21,568 nucleotides of DNA from Chloroflexota bacterium (GCA_020353135.1 CP070688.1:4351539-4373106), one strand, 5' to 3'; shown: positions 1 through 7,957, counted from the first letter of the stretch. Notes: generated from the sequence alone by a model not told the origin. Program-made: numbers and translations.

Positions 1-1051
1 AGTAATCGATCGCCCAATGGCCGAATGAATACGGGTACAAAGAAGCGCTGCCGTTTTGGTGATCGTGAGTTGAGCCCATGTTATGGCCCAGTTCATGCCC
101 GAAGGAATAGTAGCCGGTCGCACAATCGCTGTTTACGACGCTGAAGGCGCTGCTCTGAAAACCAGTGGACAAAGTGGTCATCAGGAAGGCGATGCCGCAA
201 TAGTCGCTGGCCTCTTCAATCAAGGTCACCGTGTCGGCCGCGTACGCATCACGCAGACCGTGAATCGAGTCCATGTAGCCGTCGCTGGTCCGCTGCAGCC
301 GGTATAGATCCTCAGTCATGCTGCCGGACTCGTTGTAAGCCACTTCGACCGCCGCCGCCAACGACACCCTGGTATTGATCTTGCTATTGAAATACGCTTG
401 GTTTGTTTCGGTGACAGCCAGGTTTATCAGCGATTCGATGCCCGCCTTGCCGTAGCGTTGTCGCGAAGCGGTCGTGTAGACCACCAGCACTTTGACGATC
501 GAACCATCGTCGCTTGCCGCCGCTTGCCCGTCGAGTTGGCCCGGCTCCCAGGCGTCGGCCGGCCCGACCGGAATCGGCGGATGCTCGGGCAGTGGCTCAA
601 CGCCATCTCGCTCTTCCAAGACGTGAACGCCATTGCCGGCATAATACAATCGATACAGGCGGCCGTCGGCCCAAATGCTGCCCGCCGCGGCATTGTCACC
701 CGCGACGATGGTCACCGGGCTGTCTGGCTGGCCTTCTATCTGGCCCTGCCACATGATCTGTCCGCCCGCTGGCCTCTCAACCCGCTGGACCAGCGCGATG
801 TAGCTCAGGCCGTCCATCAGATCAAGTTCTAAGCCTCCACCTTCTTCTTGGCCTTCGCCGGTCTCGGCATGAAGCAAGGATAGATCGATCGTGACATATC
901 GTCGCCGCAGCCCGGCATCGGCCGTCTGCTCCTCATAAGGCACCGCGGCCGGCTTAAACAATGGGCGCGGACTATCCTGGCCCCACGAAGTACCGGCCAC
1001 AATCGCCGCCATCAGGAGCGTTAACAACAGGCTGATTCGAATTGTACGCAT
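1..1051 (-). CDS. Secreted reprolysin-like zinc metalloprotease, partial (C-terminus beyond window)
   Basis: The reading frame is open from an ATG at 1051 to the left edge, giving about 350 residues. It begins with a signal peptide (MRTIRISLLLTLLMAAIVAG, then a small-residue stretch), followed by a propeptide-like region (about 30-180). A catalytic domain starts near residue 185 with IVKVLVVYTTASRQRYG, typical of reprolysin-like (M12B-type) bacterial peptidases. The extended zinc site HELGHNMGSTHD lies at about residues 319-330, with H319, H323 and H329 as ligands and E320 as catalytic base. The Met-turn and any C-terminal sorting domain lie outside the window. It is predicted to be exported and to degrade extracellular protein. 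An extended -10 promoter sits just upstream. The ribosome binding site is weak: GAGG 13 nt before the ATG, or GGCGG 3 nt before it. Family assignment is firm from the motif; the substrate is unknown. Confidence 0.9.
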   Translation of the reverse strand, partial: MRTIRISLLLTLLMAAIVAGTSWGQDSPRPLFKPAAVPYEEQTADAGLRRRYVTIDLSLLHAETGEGQEEGGGLELDLMDGLSYIALVQRVERPAGGQIMWQGQIEGQPDSPVTIVAGDNAAAGSIWADGRLYRLYYAGNGVHVLEERDGVEPLPEHPPIPVGPADAWEPGQLDGQAAASDDGSIVKVLVVYTTASRQRYGKAGIESLINLAVTETNQAYFNSKINTRVSLAAAVEVAYNESGSMTEDLYRLQRTSDGYMDSIHGLRDAYAADTVTLIEEASDYCGIAFLMTTLSTGFQSSAFSVVNSDCATGYYSFGHELGHNMGSTHDHQNGSASLYPYSFGHWAIDY

Positions 1052-1076
1052 ATACCGCCATAAACCTCGGGCGAGA

Positions 1077-1085
1077 ATTATACCA
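1077..1085 (-). promoter_or_regulatory. Extended -10 promoter of the metalloprotease gene
   Basis: On the minus strand the sequence reads TGGTATAAT, a perfect -10 hexamer with the TGn extension that can replace a -35 box; no good -35 is visible. Transcription would start near 1070, giving a leader of about 20 nt before the ATG at 1051. This is motif recognition only. Confidence 0.5.
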
Positions 1086-1322
1086 TTTACCCGTTGGCCC
1101 TCCGTACGTCCTAAACTGTCTTTCATCCCGCAGCTGCGGCTCATTCAAGCTTCCATCCGGCCATCCCCGGTCGCCGTAGGCCAGACGTCACCTTGCCAGC
1201 CCGCATCACATGGCGCATACTATAACCAACCGAGAGCCTTTGCATTACAGCCATCCTTGACATTCTATCCATGTGAGAAAAGCTGGCGCACGCCGTTTTA
1301 CCTCCGCTAACCGAGCGTTACC

Positions 1323-1493
1323 ATGACTGATTTCGACCATCGCCTGAACGCCATCAAATCTAGATCCATCGAATTTGTCTGCCTGGGTACAGCTCAGGAA
1401 ATCTGTGCCCAATCACTCTTCCAAGAACTTCACATTCGAAGCAGCCCACCGCCATATATGAGAGCCGCCAACCATGGAGATTCGTTGAGCTGA
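1323..1493 (+). CDS. Possible small ORF, 56 aa, function unknown
   Basis: An ATG frame of 56 codons starts MTDFDHRLNAIKSR and ends in a TGA at the left end of the repeat region. There is no convincing Shine-Dalgarno sequence. The first dozen codons use GC-ending positions like the neighbouring genes, but later codons do not. No domain is recognised and there is no TM segment or signal peptide. It could equally be the decayed start of a gene, or chance. Confidence 0.15.
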   Translation: MTDFDHRLNAIKSRSIEFVCLGTAQEICAQSLFQELHIRSSPPPYMRAANHGDSLS

Positions 1494-1496
1494 AGG

Positions 1497-1520
1497 CTGA
1501 AAGCTGACGGCTGAAAGCTA
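1497..1520 (+). repeat. 24-nt intergenic repeat, copy 1
   Basis: This 24-nt sequence, begins CTGAAAGCTGACGG, is identical to 16042-16065. It lies 20 nt before the ATG of the GNAT gene and partly overlaps the end of the doubtful small ORF. It consists of spaced AGCT/GGCT units. Confidence 0.85.
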
Positions 1521-1540
1521 CACTTTTGCAGGAGTTTTCG

Positions 1541-2038
1541 ATGAACGTTAGATTGGCCGAACTTGAGGACCAAGATAGCTTGATCCAGCTCATAGCCGAG
1601 TTCCGGGTTACTATGTCCAGATTTCGCGGAAGTGCGCCGCCGCTGGACTTGCCCGCAGCCGAGCGCAAGGCGCTCAGCTATCTGCTGCCCGAATACCAGG
1701 TCTTCGTTGCCGAGTCTGAAGACGGCGCCTTGGCGGCCTTCATGGTCTGCCACATTGAGGCCGGCCACGTCTCGATCGAAGCTCTCTTTGTCTTGCCCGA
1801 CCACCGCCGCCAGGGCGTCGGCAGCTTGCTCTACGACCAGGCCGAATTCCTGGCCCTGGAATTGGGCGAAGAACCGATTTCCAATTGGGTCCACCCCAAT
1901 AATGACCGTTACATTGCTTTCTTACGAAATCGTGGCTATCTTGTCCTGAGTCTCATCGAGCTTCGCAAACCGCGTTCCGGCGAGGGGCCCCTGCAGCAAA
2001 TCAAGGTTGGTAAGAACATATTCGAGTACTGCTGCTGA
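1541..2038 (+). CDS. GNAT-family N-acetyltransferase
   Basis: The protein has 165 residues with the single-domain GNAT fold. The acetyl-CoA pyrophosphate-binding motif A is visible as VLPDHRRQGVGSLLYDQAE, preceded by the beta4 strand VSIEALFVL. The C-terminal PNNDRYIAFLRNRGY matches the usual N-x-x-A-x-x-F-Y region. It transfers an acetyl group from acetyl-CoA to an amine; the acceptor cannot be predicted. The start is the ATG at 1541 with GGAG 6 nt upstream, rather than the in-frame TTG at 1526, which would lie within that ribosome binding site. The gene is flanked by repeat-like AGCT sequences on both sides, and its stop codon lies in the arm of a hairpin. The DUF1355 gene follows 71 nt downstream on the same strand and could be co-transcribed. 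Confidence 0.88.
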   Translation: MNVRLAELEDQDSLIQLIAEFRVTMSRFRGSAPPLDLPAAERKALSYLLPEYQVFVAESEDGALAAFMVCHIEAGHVSIEALFVLPDHRRQGVGSLLYDQAEFLALELGEEPISNWVHPNNDRYIAFLRNRGYLVLSLIELRKPRSGEGPLQQIKVGKNIFEYCC

Positions 2039-2056
2039 CCACCGAAGGTCAGCAGC
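2031..2056 (+). repeat. Inverted repeat spanning the GNAT stop codon
   Basis: Ten-base arms (GCTGCTGACC and its exact complement) surround a 6-nt loop. The TGA stop at 2036-2038 lies in the left arm. No U-tract follows, so it is not a classical intrinsic terminator. Positions 2034-2046 also resemble the sequence before the second copy of the 24-nt repeat (12 of 13 bases match 16034-16046). Confidence 0.6.
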
Positions 2057-2109
2057 TGGCGACTGGCGTCTACGAACTCACATCATAGCTACCTTCTAAG
2101 GAAGACTCT

Positions 2110-2910
2110 ATGGCCAACATCTACTATGTCGGCGATTGGGCCGTCATGTGCGGTCCCGTCTTTGCCGAAACGCCCTTCAACTACGCCTACAAGGGCCTGG
2201 AGCTTTACAACTACGGTCACTGGCTTAAGGATGCCCTGGAGTCGACCGGTGAGCACCGGGTCACGTCGGTGCCCACATGGGACTTCTACAAACTTCCACC
2301 AGGACGATACGAACAGATTCTTGACGAGTACGACGTGATTGTCTTCAGCGACGTCGAGGCTAAGAATTTCCAGTTGGCGCCCAGCTTCTTCGACCGTCAG
2401 AAATTCGGCCAGGCCATCCTGACTTTTCCCGACCGGATTCGCCTGACGGTGGAAGCTGTAGAAGCGGGCAAGGCGGTCATGTTCCTGGGTGGCTGGCTGT
2501 CCTTCAGCGGCGAAATGGGCAAGGGCGGCTGGAATCGCACGCGCCTGCGTGAGATTCTACCGGTTCGCTGCCTGGACTTCGAAGATCTTGTCGAGAGCAC
2601 CGAAGGATTCACCGCCGAAAGGTCAGCAGACGACCGCGACTTCCCGGCCGGTATCTCCCTGGCGGATTTCCCTCCGATTTTGGGCTACAACAAGACCTTG
2701 CCGCGGGACTCATGCCCGGTGCTGTTGCGGGTCAAGGAGACAGGCCATCCCCTGGTTGCCGTCGGCGCCTTCGGCCGCGGCCGGACCTTGGCCTATACCT
2801 CCGATCCGGCGCCTCATTGGGGCTGCAACTTCGTATTCTGGCAGCACTACGCCGCCTTCTGGCTCGCTTGTCTGGACCAGGTGCTTGGTGGCTCTTCCTC
2901 TAGAACTTGA
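2110..2910 (+). CDS. Putative glutamine amidotransferase-like protein (DUF1355 / GATase1-like)
   Basis: The protein has 266 residues and starts at an ATG preceded by AGGAAG. The N-terminal NIYYVGDWAVMCGPVFAETP and the downstream DVIVFSDVEAKNFQL and KAVMFLGGWLSFSG match the cytoplasmic GATase1-like family once called DUF1355. The fold is flavodoxin-like and related to class I glutamine amidotransferases and trehalose-utilisation-type proteins. The C-terminal part, GHPLVAVGAFGRGRTLAYTSDPAPHWG, is the typical end of the fold. No clear nucleophile-elbow cysteine is visible where class I amidotransferases carry it, so catalysis is uncertain. There is no signal peptide. The last 11 nt overlap the end of the convergent PhoD-like gene. 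Family membership is likely; the reaction is unknown. Confidence 0.8.
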   Translation: MANIYYVGDWAVMCGPVFAETPFNYAYKGLELYNYGHWLKDALESTGEHRVTSVPTWDFYKLPPGRYEQILDEYDVIVFSDVEAKNFQLAPSFFDRQKFGQAILTFPDRIRLTVEAVEAGKAVMFLGGWLSFSGEMGKGGWNRTRLREILPVRCLDFEDLVESTEGFTAERSADDRDFPAGISLADFPPILGYNKTLPRDSCPVLLRVKETGHPLVAVGAFGRGRTLAYTSDPAPHWGCNFVFWQHYAAFWLACLDQVLGGSSSRT

Positions 2911-4306
2911 GCGACCGCGAGCTCAACTCTTTCCCTTTTCTAGAGAAGACCTCTATCTTCACCTTTTCCAGATCGGCCGTGACACGGGTGAAATTGTCTG
3001 TGGAAACGGTCTCGCCTGTATCTACCACCTTATAGGTAGCGCCGGACTCGGTTGACTTGAAGGTGCCTGATAGTCGGAACGACCGCTTGGAGGTATGGGG
3101 ATACGGCCAGAAGTAAGCGGACGAGATCACGCTGATCATCTTAAAGCCCGGCTGCGCCTCAGGACTGATGAGTTCCGCTGAGAGAGAGCTGTGTACATCC
3201 CCAGACAAGAATACAACACGTCTGATATCATTGACGCGGATGAAGTCAAGTAACTCGCTCCGTTGTTCAGGGAAGCCGCCCCACTTGTCGCTATTGTCCG
3301 CCATCATCTCGGGAAATACTGGAACAGCTGATGCGACTAACTTCACTCGGCCGGAACCATCGTTCAACCACGCCTTGAGCGCGTCCATCTGCGTATCGCT
3401 GATGATCTTATTTTCGTCCGGGTCGTCAGAGATATTCCGTTCTGTCCTGGTGTCAGTCACGAAGAAATCACAACAACCATCTTGATAACTGTACCACCAC
3501 CTATCCGGCCTACCCGCAATACGACTGCCCGCTAGCTCGAACAGAGGACTGTGACTGGCCTGATACGTCTGGTAGGCATGAATGGCCGCCGGATATTTGA
3601 CCATCCAGTCCTTCATTGTCGCGTGTGCGGGCCAGCCATCCTCGATCTCGTGATCGTCCAGCGTCATGTAGCTAGGTACCCGGCTCATCAGCTCCCGAAT
3701 GTAGCGTTGGGAGAATACCTCGCGATATCGTTCGTTGTATTGTTCTAGCGATCTGTCAGGGACAAGAAAACTCATATCGTCGGCGTATATCTGGTCTCCG
3801 ATCATGAGTAGACCATCCGTCTTCACGCCGGAGTTAATCTGCCGTAGGATCGAGCGAAAGGTTTTATCGCCCCGATCGTCAAACCAGGATCCACCAAACA
3901 GGCGAAGCACATACCGGCAGGAGCCAAATACGAAAGAACGGGCGGCCGAGTCATCTTCGGAAGCAGTTGTAAAGGTCTGGGAAGGGATACCGTTCCAGTC
4001 CAATGATAACCTGTCCTCTAACTCATCAGGTTCTCTGTCAGAATAGAACCATCCTGCCTGATAAACATAGCTCGTTTCCGGTTTCAGCTCGTCAAAGACC
4101 ACGACGCCCGTCATGTCGAAGTTCGGATTCATTTTGAAAAACCGTGGCGAGTGGAAGCGCTGGCCGCTCTCGCGCATGCGAGCCACGCCAAAGCAACGTC
4201 GTGGACCCGATTGGAGCTGCTCGTATTCGCCGCGCCCCCAGATGCGAGTCGTCGCGCCGGTTGTTGCTCCGAGGATCGGGCCAACGGTCAAAGGTTGAAC
4301 ATCCAT
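2900..4306 (-). CDS. PhoD-like metallophosphatase / phosphodiesterase
   Basis: The protein has 468 residues. The N-terminal beta-sandwich (about 1-115) has the PhoD N-domain pattern, with GPILGATTGATTRIWGRG and a later ELKPETSYVYQ. The metallophosphatase core carries FGSCR (127-131), GDQIYADD (170-177), LDDHEIEDGW (216-225), TDTRTERN (284-291) and SGDVHSS (368-374), which supply metal and phosphate ligands as in PhoD-like phosphatases. It would hydrolyse phosphomono- or diesters. Unlike classical secreted PhoD it has no twin-arginine or other signal peptide, so a cytoplasmic location is inferred unless the start is wrong. The start is the ATG at 4306 with AAGGA at good spacing. It follows the AMMECR1 gene by 74 nt on the same strand, so the two may form an operon. 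Confidence 0.9.
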   Translation of the reverse strand: MDVQPLTVGPILGATTGATTRIWGRGEYEQLQSGPRRCFGVARMRESGQRFHSPRFFKMNPNFDMTGVVVFDELKPETSYVYQAGWFYSDREPDELEDRLSLDWNGIPSQTFTTASEDDSAARSFVFGSCRYVLRLFGGSWFDDRGDKTFRSILRQINSGVKTDGLLMIGDQIYADDMSFLVPDRSLEQYNERYREVFSQRYIRELMSRVPSYMTLDDHEIEDGWPAHATMKDWMVKYPAAIHAYQTYQASHSPLFELAGSRIAGRPDRWWYSYQDGCCDFFVTDTRTERNISDDPDENKIISDTQMDALKAWLNDGSGRVKLVASAVPVFPEMMADNSDKWGGFPEQRSELLDFIRVNDIRRVVFLSGDVHSSLSAELISPEAQPGFKMISVISSAYFWPYPHTSKRSFRLSGTFKSTESGATYKVVDTGETVSTDNFTRVTADLEKVKIEVFSRKGKELSSRSLKF

Positions 4307-4380
4307 GGTTTACTTCCTTTACTAGGCTGTACCATCCGCCAATACTGCCGGGCACCGGGAAAACAGCTCAGGTCATTGGC

Positions 4381-5013
4381 TTATTCGCCAAAATCGAATG
4401 AGGTGAAGGCGTACAGCTTACCCTGCCCCGGCCAATAATCGACCGGCAGACCAGCCTTTCTGTGAAGACTGGCCAGGTACTGATCCAGGTCCCAGCCATA
4501 GATCACCGGCGACTTGGGCAGCAGCAGCGCTCGCTGCCATTCGCCGGCGAGCACCAGGCCATGCTCGCCAATCCGGATATCATCCCGATTCTCCACCGGC
4601 CGGATTGATGATAGGATGGCGATTTCTATCGTCACCCCAGACATTTCCCCGGACTTCATGGGCGAAAAGCGTGGATCGGCCGTGGCCGCCTGGATTGCCA
4701 TACTTGGCACCACCTGGTACAGGGGCCGATCCGGTTGCATATGCCCAATACAGCCTCGCAGGGGGCCGGGCCCGGCGACCCCTGCTCCGGCTTGCCGGTG
4801 ACGCTGCCGCTCGCGCAAAGTGACGAAAACGCCCGCCCGCTGATCCAGAAATGGATCGTCTGGTTCGACTTCCAGCGTCTCGCCGCTCTCCAGGAAAACG
4901 GTGATCGCCTGCCGGGCCAGCTGTAACAAGGCCGTCTGTTGCTGCTCGTCAGGCTGCAGCGTTTCGATATTCAGAATCTTACCGTCATGCCCGGCCGAAT
5001 CGTCCGAGATCAT
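4381..5013 (-). CDS. AMMECR1-domain protein
   Basis: The protein has 210 residues from the ATG at 5013, which has GGGAGG about 9 nt upstream; an in-frame upstream start at 5067 would bury that site. It carries the family signature LRGCIG (about 85-90) after GVFVTL, and a C-terminal GEHGLVLAGEWQRALLLP followed by a WDLDQYLASLHRKAGLP stretch that matches the conserved end of AMMECR1 domains. The segment between GVFVTL and LRGCIG (RERQRHRQAGAGVAGPGP) is longer and more basic than the short turn usual in this family. AMMECR1 is widespread but biochemically unresolved; many bacterial homologues sit near radical-SAM or MEMO genes, which are absent here. It is probably cytoplasmic and lies upstream of the PhoD-like gene on the same strand. 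Confidence 0.85.
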   Translation of the reverse strand: MISDDSAGHDGKILNIETLQPDEQQQTALLQLARQAITVFLESGETLEVEPDDPFLDQRAGVFVTLRERQRHRQAGAGVAGPGPLRGCIGHMQPDRPLYQVVPSMAIQAATADPRFSPMKSGEMSGVTIEIAILSSIRPVENRDDIRIGEHGLVLAGEWQRALLLPKSPVIYGWDLDQYLASLHRKAGLPVDYWPGQGKLYAFTSFDFGE

Positions 5014-5144
5014 TCTGCTTGCCTCCCAAAAACCGCCGCGTCTTCGATAGGCCAAAGGCCCAGGCAACGTGGCCCAGCGGCGGCTGTCTAAAAATAGGGT
5101 AATGAAAAGCGCTCACAATGTCAATCGGCGGCCCGCTGTGAATG

Positions 5145-5173
5145 TTGAGTTCCTGGTCAAGATGGCATATACT
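5145..5173 (+). promoter_or_regulatory. Sigma-70-type promoter of the beta-propeller gene
   Basis: TTGAGT (5145-5150) and TATACT (5168-5173) are separated by exactly 17 nt. Transcription would start near 5180, leaving a leader of about 34 nt with GAGGGA before the ATG at 5214. This supports 5214 rather than the upstream in-frame ATG at 5142, which lies before the -35 box. Confidence 0.65.
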
Positions 5174-5213
5174 GCGGTTTCGTTTTATACAGCCAAGAAT
5201 CGAGGGAAAGTAC

Positions 5214-6110
5214 ATGTCTGAATTATCGTTATCAAGCGCTCCATTCCTGAAGTTGGTCAACGAACAAAAGATTTACAAACTGCTGCCCGGTAGCAGTAAA
5301 GACGACACCATCGACGCCAGCGGTATATGCGTGATGGACGGCGACTTCTACGTTATCTTTGAAGATTCGGCGCATATCGCCCGGTTTGGCGCTTCCCTGT
5401 CCGCGGACGATCCGGCAAACGCCCTGCGCCGTAATCCAGACGATGATATCGGCCGGGAAGACATCACCTACGAAGCTGACCTGGGACGCTTTCTGGTCAT
5501 CACCTAAGCGGTCAGACAGCCGGAAGGGACGTACATGCCCAAGGTTACTACGTACGATGCCCAACTGCGCTTTATTGAAGAGAGTCGTCTGGAATTTCCC
5601 CTCGAGGGTAAGCACAAAGGGATGGAAGGATTAGCATGTATCCGGCGAAATGAGCACCCTTACTTACTTGGCTTGTGCGAAGGCAACTTATGTCATGGCG
5701 GTCGTCGAGGGCGGCGACCGGGCGGCGGCCGCATTCAGGTGTTCGAAAAAGAAAGAGGTACATGGGCGCATACGGATACTGTCGAGTTGCCGGCCGGGTT
5801 GCCATTCGAGAACTACTCCAGCCTGGCGCTCAATGGGCAGCAAATCGCGGTCGTCTCCAGGCAGGCTTCAGCCTTATGGATCGGCGAATTGCGGGAGGAC
5901 GAATGGGCTGTTATCGACGATGGCGCCGTTTATCGATTCCCGCTTAGCAAAAAAGGAAACCTGGCCTACTGCGCCATCGACGGAATTTCTTGGCTGACGG
6001 ACGATACATTTGTGACCGTCTCTGACAACAGCGGATCTGTCCTCGGTTTTCACAAGCGTTGCCGTAAGAAGGACCAGTCGGTACACATCTTCAAGTTGCC
6101 GGCCTCCTGA
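5214..6110 (+). pseudogene. Beta-propeller-like protein gene interrupted by an in-frame TAA
   Basis: Two frames (5214-5507 and 5535-6110) lie in the same phase, separated only by a TAA at 5505-5507 and nine codons. Read through, they give one protein of about 298 residues with propeller-like strands: KDDTIDASGICVMDGDFYVIFEDS, EDITYEADLGRFLVIT, the stop, then AVRQPEGTYMPKVTTYDAQLRF, GMEGLACIRRNEHPYLLGLCEGN and DGISWLTDDTFVTVSD. This resembles uncharacterised SdiA-regulated or esterase-like propeller proteins; that assignment is from memory. A GAA-to-TAA change would explain the stop. The second half has its own good ribosome binding site (GGAAGGGA, 5522-5529, 5 nt before the ATG at 5535), so it could be translated by re-initiation. 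There is no signal peptide. Promoter and leader are intact, so the lesion looks recent or is a sequence error. Confidence 0.75.
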
Positions 6111-6187
6111 TCGCCCAGCCAATTCATGGATTCCAGCAAGCCCTTGCTACCTGCCCCTTGACACACTGAACATATGAGGTACGACTC

Positions 6188-6619
6188 ATGAATGGACGAA
6201 TCCACAACCTGCACATCAAGCCTGGCCATGGCCAACCCATGCGCTCAGTCGAGAACGTCGAGGCCGAGTCCGGCCAAGGTCTGATTGGCGATGCCAGCTT
6301 CGGCCGCCCGAAACGCCAGGTGCTGATCATCGAAGGTGAGACCTTGGAGCATTTCGACCTTTCGCCCGGCCAGGTACGCGAAAACCTGACCGTCAGCGGC
6401 GTCGCCCTGGCCGGCCAACCGGCTGGCACCCAGATCCAGGCCGGCGATGTTCTCTTGGAGGTGACCGGCGACTGCGCCCCCTGCCAACTAATCGAAGATA
6501 TCCGGCCGGGCCTTCGGGCCGAGATGGACGGCCGCCGGGGGACGCTGTGCCGCGTGCTGCTCGGAGGGACAATACGGGTCGACGACCCGATAGCTATCGT
6601 CCAAGCAGACGTCGTCTGA
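6188..6619 (+). CDS. MOSC-domain protein
   Basis: The protein has 143 residues and consists of a single MOSC domain (the C-terminal domain of molybdenum-cofactor sulfurase, here stand-alone). Visible signatures are GLIGDASFGRPKRQVLII, VRENLTVSGVALAGQPAGTQIQAGDVLLEVTG and the conserved cysteine region GDCAPCQLIEDIRPGL (C96 and C99). Stand-alone MOSC proteins handle sulfur or bind molybdenum cofactor in the cytoplasm; related YiiM-like proteins reduce N-hydroxylated compounds. The start ATG has AGG 8 nt upstream. It follows the broken propeller gene by 77 nt and converges on the AI-2E permease gene with a 51-nt gap that shows no terminator. The family is firm; the exact substrate is unknown. 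Confidence 0.9.
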   Translation: MNGRIHNLHIKPGHGQPMRSVENVEAESGQGLIGDASFGRPKRQVLIIEGETLEHFDLSPGQVRENLTVSGVALAGQPAGTQIQAGDVLLEVTGDCAPCQLIEDIRPGLRAEMDGRRGTLCRVLLGGTIRVDDPIAIVQADVV

Positions 6620-6670
6620 GCCATCCCCGACAGGCTCCCGTGATGCACCCGAACGAGTGGCCAGAGTACC

Positions 6671-7957
6671 CTACTGGTCGCGTGTTTCCTGCTGATTTCC
6701 GTTTGACTTCCTTCTTAGTAGGCGATCGAGCAGAGACAAAGGTCGATCGACCAGGACTTCGCTCGCATCCGGAAGCTCCTCTTCCGGCTCGGGAAAAGGC
6801 TGCAGATCGAACATCTTGCGCCAGGCATAGGTGCCCAGAAGCTTGATCGTGGCCAGGACCGGAGCTGCCAGAATGGCGCCGATCAACCCGGCCAGGGCGG
6901 CGCCCATGAACACGCCGATGATGATGACCAGCGGATGCAGATCCAGCGCACCGCCCACGATCCGCGGCACCAGCACATTATTCTCGATTTGCTGGATGAC
7001 AAACATCACCCCGATGACCACCAGGGCAAACACCCATGGTTCGAGCCCCAGGTAGTTGGTGGGCTGCAAGAATGCCACCGCCGCGGCCACTATCGTCCCG
7101 ACCACCGGCCCTATGACCGGCAGGAACTCCAGCAGGCCAGACAGCACGCCAAGCCCAAAGGCATTTTGCACCCCCAATATCGAAAGCGATGTCCAAACGG
7201 CCAAGAAGATGATCACCGCCAGCACGATCTGACCCCGCAGATAAGCCCGCCAGATCCGGTCGAACTCGCGGATGACTCGTTCAGTGTCCCGCCGGTAAGC
7301 TGGCTCATAGACGGCGTCACTCACCCGGCTGCCCAGCCGGCCGGCCTCGAAAGCCAGGTAGACGGAGATGATCGCCGTGAAGAAGATGACCGTAATCACG
7401 TCCACGGTCGAACTGACGATGGCTACGACCGTTCGCCCACCCTGGTTGAGGGCCGGCACGACCGTGGCGATGATCTGATCCTCGACCGCCGCCCAGTCGA
7501 TCGCCCCCCAGAGTCCGGCCACGTCGAATTCAAACGGGCCCACCCTGACGACGTCGGCCGAGGATATGCGCTCGGCCACGTCATCCACCAGCGTCGGTAT
7601 GATTTCGATCAGATTTTCGACCTGCTGAAAAGTGCTGAACCCGAGTAGGACCGCAAACCCGACGAGCAGAACGACAACCGCCAGATAAGTGACCGCAATG
7701 GATGCTCCGCGACTCAGAGGCGTTCTTTCGGCGATCAGGTTGATTACCGGCGTCAGTACGTAGGCGATAATCCCGGCCGCGACGATGCGCAATATCAGGT
7801 CCGTGAATCGTGCGGCGACGGCGACGACCAGTACCAGCGTGGCCACCGCCACCAGAATCTTGACGCTCCGATCCCAGGTCGGCGAATCTTCGCTGTCTAC
7901 AGTGCTTGCGGTGCTCGCTTCTACAACTTCAGGTTCTTCTGACATATGAGCCTGCAC
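6671..7957 (-). CDS. AI-2E family transporter (TqsA/PerM-like permease)
   Basis: The protein has up to 428 residues and the typical layout of the AI-2E transporter family. A charged N-tail is followed by TM segments at about 33-52 and 56-75 and a third near 83-110. A soluble stretch (about 110-190) precedes further TM helices with the hallmark GLLEFLPVIGPVVG and QQIENNVLVPRIVGG...HPLVIIIGVFMGAALAGLIGA. The polar C-tail ends in a glutamine/arginine-rich stretch. Members export small molecules such as autoinducer-2 or act as sodium/proton antiporters; the substrate here cannot be assigned. The GTG at 7957 gives the longest form; the ATG at 7945 (CAGG just upstream) is equally plausible, and neither has a strong ribosome binding site. 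It is the last gene of the minus-strand membrane/stress run. Confidence 0.9.
   Translation of the reverse strand: MQAHMSEEPEVVEASTASTVDSEDSPTWDRSVKILVAVATLVLVVAVAARFTDLILRIVAAGIIAYVLTPVINLIAERTPLSRGASIAVTYLAVVVLLVGFAVLLGFSTFQQVENLIEIIPTLVDDVAERISSADVVRVGPFEFDVAGLWGAIDWAAVEDQIIATVVPALNQGGRTVVAIVSSTVDVITVIFFTAIISVYLAFEAGRLGSRVSDAVYEPAYRRDTERVIREFDRIWRAYLRGQIVLAVIIFLAVWTSLSILGVQNAFGLGVLSGLLEFLPVIGPVVGTIVAAAVAFLQPTNYLGLEPWVFALVVIGVMFVIQQIENNVLVPRIVGGALDLHPLVIIIGVFMGAALAGLIGAILAAPVLATIKLLGTYAWRKMFDLQPFPEPEEELPDASEVLVDRPLSLLDRLLRRKSNGNQQETRDQ

Larger units (their letters stand above)
1052..1540. other. Divergent intergenic region, metalloprotease / GNAT
   Basis: This 489-nt stretch separates two divergent genes. 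It holds the extended -10 promoter of the metalloprotease, a 56-codon open frame of doubtful status (1323-1493, +) and one copy of the 24-nt repeat at 1497-1520. A TTGACA hexamer at 1257-1262 has no -10 partner at normal spacing. I see no RNA gene or terminator. Confidence 0.6.

Noticed and set aside
398..832. Plus-strand frame of 144 codons
   Set aside because: It is antisense to the reprolysin-like protease, whose signal peptide and zinc site are clear on the minus strand.
5142..5213. Earlier start (5142) for the beta-propeller gene
   Set aside because: The -35 and -10 boxes (5145-5173) lie within this extension, and GAGGGA is placed for the ATG at 5214.
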